10,525 nt of DNA from Burkholderiales bacterium (lineage in GTDB: Bacteria > Pseudomonadota > Gammaproteobacteria > Burkholderiales > Burkholderiaceae_C): contig SXSX01000112.1 of the NCBI GenBank assembly GCA_005793295.1, forward strand, positions 1 through 10,525. Direction: 5' to 3'. The notes beneath the pieces are model-generated. The model was not told where the DNA came from, made no database searches, and saw only the letters and a list, made by a program, of their open reading frames with translations. Shown here one piece after another: positions 6,012-10,525 of this stretch. The number at the start of each line of letters is the position of its first letter. Position 1 is the first letter of the stretch. The position numbers were made by a program, and so were the translations under genes.

Positions 6012-7703
6012 TCAATCATCTCCCCCCTTACCCTCCAGCATCGCCTGCAACCAGGCCGGCTTTTCTGGGCAGTTCTCCTCCACCCACTTCATGGCAACTG
6101 GGTCTCCAAGGGCTGCGGCCTTGCCCATGAGGCGGGTAGCCTCTTCAATGTCTTGGCGCACTGCGGTGCCACATTCGTAAAACCTGGCCAGTTCTCTGAG
6201 ACCCACGCGGTTTTGTTCTGCTGCGGCAGATTCGAACCATTTCCTTGCGAGTTTTGAGTTGCGGTCTACGCCGTGTCCATAGGCCAGCATGATCCCAAGC
6301 TGGCTTTGGGCGTCAGAATTCCCCAACTCAGCCGCACGCTTAAGCCACGTGGCAGCCGCTGGGTTGCTCTCAGGCAGACCGTTGCCGTAGTAGTACGCCA
6401 TGCCGACTTTAAAAATCGAGCGTGGGTCGCCCAACTCTGCGCCTTCTTTAAAACACCTTACTGCAGCTTCATAGTCTTTTGTGACTCCCAAGCCGTCCTC
6501 ATAACTAATCCCCAACAGATACCACGGCCACCCTTCGCCTTGGAGGCTGGCGATTTGGAACCATTGATGCGCCTTGTCAAAATCCTTCTCCACGATTCCA
6601 CCATTGAGGTAGCACACGCCTAAAGCGCACTGGCAATCGCAGTTGCCCAAATCAGCACCGAGTTGCAGCCAGTAAAGCGCCTCTTTTTCATCCGCATCTA
6701 CGCCGCGTCCATCGCGAAGAGCCTCCGAGAGCCGGAACATCGCAGGTTTGTATCCTTGGCGTGCGGCGCATCGCAACCACTGAACGCCCTCTTTCTGTGC
6801 TTCAATTGTTTTACCCTTCCATACAAAGTGCCAAGCCAACAGGCTTTGCGACCACTCGTCTTTCAACATGCTCGCACGGCGCAAGTACTTTTCAAACTCC
6901 GCGTTGCCGTCTTTGTCTTTGGCGTAAAAGCCCATTCGTCCAAGCGTCCAATAGCAAGCCGGTGAACCCATGGCAGCGCCCTTTTGCGCCCAGTACTTTG
7001 CGACCTCCTCGTCCTTAGTGCATCCATTGGCGCCAACGGTGTACCAAGTCGAAAGCAAGATGTGGGCGTAAATATCGCCGCCATCTGCGCCTTTGCGAAT
7101 CCAGTCCACATGGGTGAATTTTTCTTCATCGGTGGTGGATTGCCCTATCAGGTACTCCCCATACTTTGTGTACGCATAGGGATGCTCAGAAAGCAGGGCT
7201 TGCTCCCAGTGGTAGCGGGCGCGGGTGGGATCAAGCTCGGCAAGCTCCGTGTGGGCAAACAAGTGCCCCTCGCTTAGCGCTTGCTCAAAAATAACCCTGG
7301 CGGCAGCTCCATCGGTTTTACCAATGCTTTGGCCTAAAAAGATGGCGCAATCTCGGTTACCTAAATCAGCACCCCGCTTGAGCCAACTCTGACCTAACTT
7401 CATATCCTTTGCGGTGCCAATTCCAAAACAATGGAACTGCCCCAGATGCAACATCGCAACCGTGCACCCGTTCTCTGCTTGATTTTGAATTTGCGCAAAC
7501 GCATTGGCAAACAGTCCCGGCTCAGGCTCAAAAGCGTCCGTGGCTTTCCAATACTGCTCAGCCAAAACAAAAGCGGCCTCGAACTCAGCCGTTCTGCCGC
7601 TGGCGTGGTTGATGTAATTGAGGTAGTCGCAAGCATTGGTGCTGCCTTGTATGGATGACCAAATCAGGGCGTCGACGTCTTCATCGATGGTGAGTTCAAG
7701 CAT
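6012..7703 (-). CDS. Large cytoplasmic Sel1-repeat (TPR-like) protein (563 aa)
   Basis: This is a helical-repeat scaffold made of about 13 Sel1-like units of 27-37 residues from about residue 81 to 545. Clear units include AMLHLGQFHCFGIGTAKD, CALGVCYLNGGIVEKDFDKA, LLGISYEDGLGVTKDYEAA, KVGMAYYYGNGLPESNPAA and QLGIMLAYGHGVDRNSKLAR, most followed by W-x-x-x-A and x-x-G-N/D. Several units in the middle lack the usual GxGV turn and are shorter. The first 80 residues (MLELTIDEDVDAL onward) are not repeat-like and contain no signal peptide, so the protein should stay in the cytoplasm. ATG 7703 is used because AAGGAG lies six bases upstream; an in-frame codon at 7739 lies ahead of that site. Sel1 proteins mediate protein-protein contacts; the partner is unknown. 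The gene is divergent from the nuclease-helicase gene. Confidence 0.88.
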   Translation of the reverse strand: MLELTIDEDVDALIWSSIQGSTNACDYLNYINHASGRTAEFEAAFVLAEQYWKATDAFEPEPGLFANAFAQIQNQAENGCTVAMLHLGQFHCFGIGTAKDMKLGQSWLKRGADLGNRDCAIFLGQSIGKTDGAAARVIFEQALSEGHLFAHTELAELDPTRARYHWEQALLSEHPYAYTKYGEYLIGQSTTDEEKFTHVDWIRKGADGGDIYAHILLSTWYTVGANGCTKDEEVAKYWAQKGAAMGSPACYWTLGRMGFYAKDKDGNAEFEKYLRRASMLKDEWSQSLLAWHFVWKGKTIEAQKEGVQWLRCAARQGYKPAMFRLSEALRDGRGVDADEKEALYWLQLGADLGNCDCQCALGVCYLNGGIVEKDFDKAHQWFQIASLQGEGWPWYLLGISYEDGLGVTKDYEAAVRCFKEGAELGDPRSIFKVGMAYYYGNGLPESNPAAATWLKRAAELGNSDAQSQLGIMLAYGHGVDRNSKLARKWFESAAAEQNRVGLRELARFYECGTAVRQDIEEATRLMGKAAALGDPVAMKWVEENCPEKPAWLQAMLEGKGGDD

Positions 7704-7709
7704 GGGTAA

Positions 7710-7715
7710 CTCCTT
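7710..7715 (-). promoter_or_regulatory. Ribosome binding site of the Sel1-repeat gene
   Basis: AAGGAG on the minus strand, followed by six bases and the ATG at 7703, is a near-perfect Shine-Dalgarno sequence. It rules out the longer reading from 7739, for which the site would be internal. Confidence 0.85.
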
Positions 7716-7793
7716 GGGGCATAAAAGGAAGGAGAACAAAAGAGGAACTTTTGGCCCTCACTTGGCCTTCTAGACCTTCACAATAGGCTTATC

Positions 7794-7814
7794 CAAGCTC
7801 ACCGGATGAGCTTG
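7794..7814. promoter_or_regulatory. Perfect 8-bp dyad in the divergent spacer
   Basis: CAAGCTCA (7794-7801) and TGAGCTTG (7807-7814) are exact inverted repeats around CCGGA. The dyad lies in the 170-base spacer between the leftward Sel1-repeat gene and the rightward nuclease-helicase gene. It could be an operator shared by two divergent promoters, or a hairpin in the helicase leader (60 bases before its ATG). No T-tract follows, so it is not a typical terminator. No promoter in the spacer was convincing. Confidence 0.5.
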
Positions 7815-7873
7815 CCGAAAAATGCTGGTCTTTTTCTCTCTGGTTTCCTGTCCAAGGCATAGAATTTCAGCCA

Positions 7874-9505
7874 ATGGCCCACCTTTCCCCCTCTCTCCCC
7901 GCAAACCACGCTTTCGGCCCTGGCGGCTATGCGGAGTTGTCTCTCTTGCAAACTTTAGAGCGCGAGCTCTCCGAGGCGTACACCCTCTTTCACAGCGTGG
8001 ACTGGTCTCGGGGGCAAGGAAAACATGAGCAGCACGGTGAGATTGACATCGTGGTGGTCAACCAAGCCGGGGGCGTTCTCCTGATTGAAGTCAAGTCTGG
8101 AGGCGTTGATTTTTCAAACGGTGGAATCTTCAAAAGTTACTCTGGACAAAGCAAAAGCGTCACAGGCCAAGTCGGCTTGCAATACAACGCTTTGATGAGC
8201 CGCCTTAGAGATGCATCTTTAAGCGTTCACTTGAACCACCTCTTGGTGCTTACTGATGTTTTAGTGCAATCGGACACTGTGCTGTGGCCGCGTGAGCAAA
8301 TTGTGGACAGCTCTGAGATTGATCACATCGTCTCGCGCATCTCCCAAGCTTTAGGCCCGGGCCTGCCCAACGCTTACACCCATGAGCGGGTGATCGCCTT
8401 TTTTGAAAATAAGTTCAACGTCGTAGCCGATGTCTCAGCCCTGTCAGGGCGGATCTTGGAAGACGCCACCCGACTTGCAAGCGGACTGGCAACTTGGGTT
8501 CCCCGCATGGACGTCCCATCAGGCACGATCCGCATTGTGGGCACTGCCGGTTCTGGAAAAACTCAACTCGCCCTTCGCCTCTTAAAAGAAGCCAATAGCA
8601 GCGGTAAAAAAGCCGCCTACCTGTGCTTTAACCGCGCCTTGGCAGATCACATGGCCCGTGTAGCTCCTGTGAGAACACCCGCTGAAACGTTTCATGAATA
8701 CGCCGTGCGCTTTCTAAAGAAAACCGGTCATGCGGTGGACTTTACGGCGCAAAATACTTTTGATGCCATCGCAAGCCAATGCATGGCGCTACTCGAGGGC
8801 AGCGAGCCTGACTTGGATGTCATGGTCTTAGATGAGGTTCAAGACATGCAAGCCGATTGGGTCGAAGCACTCACTCTGCGCTTAAAGCCTGAAGGCAAGC
8901 TGTACTTGCTCGAGGACCCTGAGCAGCAGCTTTACCGAGACCGTGTGGGTTTTGAGTTGCCTGACGCCGTCACCGTCACCTCCCATGAAAACTACCGATC
9001 ACCCAAAGCCTTGGTTAGCCTGATCAATGGGCTTCAACTTACCCGTGTGGAGGTTGAGAGCAAAAGCAACTACCACGGGCAAATCCCAGACCCGATTGTT
9101 TTTGAGACGACAGAGCGGGTAAAGCCTTGCACCATCTTGGCTGTTGAGCGTTGTTTAAAGCTGGGCTTTGCCATTGAAGATATCGCAGTGATCAGCATGC
9201 GCGGGCGTGAAAGATCGCAGCTTCAGGGCTTGGACACTTTGGGAAGCTGGTCGGTTCGCCGCTTTAAGGGATCGTTTGATGAAGCGGGCACGCCGCATTG
9301 GACAACGGGTCAGCTACTTGTTGAGTCAGTGAGGCGCTTTAAGGGACAGGCCGCTGCCGCTGTAGTGCTAACTGAATGTGACTTTGCGGAGTTAGACGAG
9401 ATCAACCGCAAGCTTTTGTTTGTGGGGTTGACCCGGGCTCGGTTGCATTTGGAGTGGGTGATATCGGCAAGGGTAAATGATATTTTGACTTGCGTACTTG
9501 AATGA
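7874..9505 (+). CDS. NERD nuclease-domain / superfamily 1 (UvrD-like) helicase (543 aa)
   Basis: This protein fuses an N-terminal NERD domain (nuclease-related, residues about 10-130) to a UvrD/PcrA-like SF1 helicase core. The NERD part has the PD-(D/E)xK-type signature: GEIDIVVV with Asp58, then LLIEVKSG with Glu72 and Lys74. The helicase part has Walker A GTAGSGKT (223-230, Lys229), Walker B plus Q motif VLDEVQD (318-324) and motif III-like YLLEDPEQQLY (344-354). SVRRFKGQ (485-492) stands at motifs IV/V, and motif VI is FVGLTRARLHLEW (516-528). It is therefore likely to bind DNA, hydrolyse ATP and perhaps cut DNA. The helicase part is shorter than UvrD, without full 1B and 2B subdomains. 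No Shine-Dalgarno sequence precedes ATG 7874, but the NERD domain starts right after it. It lies 58 bases upstream of the HIT gene with no terminator between. Role in DNA defence or repair is inferred from architecture and neighbours. Confidence 0.87.
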   Translation: MAHLSPSLPANHAFGPGGYAELSLLQTLERELSEAYTLFHSVDWSRGQGKHEQHGEIDIVVVNQAGGVLLIEVKSGGVDFSNGGIFKSYSGQSKSVTGQVGLQYNALMSRLRDASLSVHLNHLLVLTDVLVQSDTVLWPREQIVDSSEIDHIVSRISQALGPGLPNAYTHERVIAFFENKFNVVADVSALSGRILEDATRLASGLATWVPRMDVPSGTIRIVGTAGSGKTQLALRLLKEANSSGKKAAYLCFNRALADHMARVAPVRTPAETFHEYAVRFLKKTGHAVDFTAQNTFDAIASQCMALLEGSEPDLDVMVLDEVQDMQADWVEALTLRLKPEGKLYLLEDPEQQLYRDRVGFELPDAVTVTSHENYRSPKALVSLINGLQLTRVEVESKSNYHGQIPDPIVFETTERVKPCTILAVERCLKLGFAIEDIAVISMRGRERSQLQGLDTLGSWSVRRFKGSFDEAGTPHWTTGQLLVESVRRFKGQAAAAVVLTECDFAELDEINRKLLFVGLTRARLHLEWVISARVNDILTCVLE

Positions 9506-9563
9506 ATATCCGAATTGCAATTAAAGTCGTAGCTGTGTTTTTTGTGCTTGAACCGCCTAACCA

Positions 9564-9944
9564 ATGAACAAGTTTTGTCATTTCTGTCATTTGCCGGAAA
9601 GTCGTATCATCGATTCAAGCCCACTCGCACTGGTCATTCGCGACGCTTATCCCGTTTCACGAGGGCACACCCTGATCATCCCCAAAAGACACATTGACTC
9701 ATTTTTTGATCTGTCTGAACTTGAGCGTGGAGACCTGTTTGTCCTACTTGACCGCGCTAAGCTGGTAATTGATGAAGAGTTTCAACCCCAGGGATACAAC
9801 ATTGGTATAAATGATGGCGCTGCTGCTGGGCAGACCGTTCCACATGTTCATGTGCACCTGATTCCGCGTTTTGCAGGTGACTTGCCTGATCCAAGGGGCG
9901 GAATTCGCTGGGTCATTGCGGATAAAGCGAAATACTGGCCATGA
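9564..9944 (+). CDS. HIT-family (histidine triad) nucleotide-binding protein (126 aa)
   Basis: HIT proteins are nucleotide hydrolases or transferases acting on the alpha-phosphate of nucleoside phosphoramidates or dinucleoside polyphosphates. The triad is HVHVHLIPR, with His94, His96 and His98; His96 or His98 serves as the nucleophile. GHTLIIPKRH (34-43), GYNIGINDGAAAGQT (77-91) and a C-terminal DPRGGIRWVIADKAKYW are conserved in one HIT subgroup. Cys5 and Cys8 (CHFC), with His43 and His94, look like the structural zinc site found in some bacterial HIT proteins. The ATG at 9564 has no visible Shine-Dalgarno sequence. The gene's TGA overlaps the next ATG (ATGA), so it is translationally coupled to the restriction endonuclease gene. 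Housekeeping HIT genes are usually elsewhere, so coupling suggests a dedicated role with that enzyme; this is an inference. Confidence 0.9.
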   Translation: MNKFCHFCHLPESRIIDSSPLALVIRDAYPVSRGHTLIIPKRHIDSFFDLSELERGDLFVLLDRAKLVIDEEFQPQGYNIGINDGAAAGQTVPHVHVHLIPRFAGDLPDPRGGIRWVIADKAKYWP

Positions 9945-10525
9945 ACAGAGACGAAATCATTTCAGCGTTCAACTCAATCCGAGTGTGGCAAAACGGCGAT
10001 CGACGAGCAGTGCACAAGCCGCTTTTGGTACTTTTGGCGTTGTCCCGCGTCAACGGCGTGTTTGCGGAAACAACGGATTGGAACGATGCTGAGCCTTTGC
10101 TGAAAAACTTACTTGAAGAATTCGGGCCAGATGGTTCGTCTAATACCCGTCATTACCCGTTTTGGCATTTACAGACCGATGGTCTTTGGCAATTGCATGG
10201 TGCCCCTGAAGTCCTTAATCGCCCGGCGGGCGCGACACCAACAATTACGGAGTTGCGGCAGAACCATATTCGGGGTGGTTTCACAAAACCCATTTACAGT
10301 GCATTGAAGGCTGATCCCGAACTTATAAATATTGTGGCCCAGTTCATTGTGGATGCGCATTTCCCAATAAGCATTCGGGGTGATGTTCTTAATGCAGTAG
10401 GTCTGTTACAAATTGAGTCTATGGAATCGCCCAGGGATTCTCAACGCAGAAGGGACCCGACTTTTCGAGCCAATGTACTTTTGGCCTACCAATACCGCTG
10501 TGCAGTTTGCGGACACGACCTACGC
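9941..10525 (+). CDS. Sulfur-binding-domain, HNH-type restriction endonuclease (phosphorothioated-DNA type IV), 5' part
   Basis: The first 195 residues are visible and the gene runs off the window in frame. The N-terminus shows the pattern known from the sulfur-binding domain (SBD) of ScoMcrA/SprMcrA-type enzymes. It has IRVWQNGDRRAVHKPLLVLL (13-32), a central YPFWHLQTDGLW (72-83), RGGF (111-114) and an Ala-His-Phe-Pro stretch (139-142). From about residue 170 an RRDPTF segment leads into ANVLLAYQYRCAVCGHDLR, whose Cys187 and Cys190 start the CxxC zinc site of an HNH nuclease. Known members bind phosphorothioate-modified DNA and cleave near it. Whether the HNH active site is complete cannot be seen. 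No dnd or other modification genes are in the window, which fits a modification-dependent (type IV) enzyme. The start at 9941 overlaps the HIT stop by four bases. The family assignment is from memory of these motifs. Confidence 0.82.
   Translation, partial: MNRDEIISAFNSIRVWQNGDRRAVHKPLLVLLALSRVNGVFAETTDWNDAEPLLKNLLEEFGPDGSSNTRHYPFWHLQTDGLWQLHGAPEVLNRPAGATPTITELRQNHIRGGFTKPIYSALKADPELINIVAQFIVDAHFPISIRGDVLNAVGLLQIESMESPRDSQRRRDPTFRANVLLAYQYRCAVCGHDLR

Noticed and set aside
9553..9560. Integron attC-like core CGCCTAAC before the HIT gene
   Set aside because: Only one core-like heptamer is present, with no matching GTTRRRY partner or attC-type imperfect fold nearby, so a gene cassette is not supported.
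9310..9590. Minus-strand frames opposite the helicase end and HIT start
   Set aside because: They are antisense shadows of the helicase gene, with no ribosome sites or recognisable domains.
1..10525. CRISPR arrays, rRNA or tRNA genes, complete insertion sequences, riboswitches
   Set aside because: No regularly spaced repeats, no tRNA or rRNA signatures, no paired terminal inverted repeats and no known riboswitch pattern were found on reading both strands by eye.

Overview
The window looks like a chromosomal piece of a betaproteobacterium, probably Burkholderiales and most likely a Comamonadaceae-type freshwater bacterium. This rests on the style of the proteins (FabI, a Pseudomonas/Burkholderia-type lysine/arginine/ornithine decarboxylase, a DD-peptidase-like serine hydrolase) and on moderate GC; it is an inference from memory of these families, not a search result.

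Layout. (1) Positions 1-4200 hold ordinary metabolic genes. They are the 3' end of fabI (+), a convergent PLP-dependent basic amino acid decarboxylase (-), and an exported serine hydrolase with a beta-lactamase fold (-), which is separated from the decarboxylase by a candidate terminator. (2) Positions about 4260-5870 are a small accessory patch. It has a short decayed IS4-type transposase fragment, then a two-gene operon (zeta-toxin-like P-loop kinase plus a 68-residue partner) with a good sigma70-like promoter, a TTG start, a 4-base overlap and a clear terminator. A convergent brnTA-type toxin-antitoxin locus follows, in which the BrnA antitoxin is intact but the BrnT toxin gene has lost its middle. 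(3) Positions 6012-7703 encode a large cytoplasmic Sel1-repeat protein (-). (4) From 7874 to the right edge three genes run on the + strand: a NERD nuclease-domain/superfamily 1 helicase, a HIT-family nucleotide hydrolase or transferase, and the first 195 residues of an endonuclease. That last protein resembles the sulfur-binding, HNH-type (type IV) restriction enzymes that cleave phosphorothioated DNA. HIT and endonuclease overlap by 4 bases (ATGA), and no terminator is visible between helicase and HIT.

How the parts may work together. The right-hand cluster is best read as an anti-invader locus: a nuclease-helicase, a small nucleotide-acting enzyme and a modification-dependent endonuclease made from one transcript. 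The Sel1-repeat gene is divergent from it across a 170-base spacer with a perfect 8-bp dyad. With the toxin-antitoxin remnants and the IS scar, the stretch from about 4.2 kb to the right edge has the character of a defence/mobile accessory region next to core genes. A three-gene NERD-helicase/HIT/SBD-HNH unit is the strongest candidate here for an incompletely described system. The endonuclease is cut off by the window, so its catalytic domain and any further genes cannot be seen.
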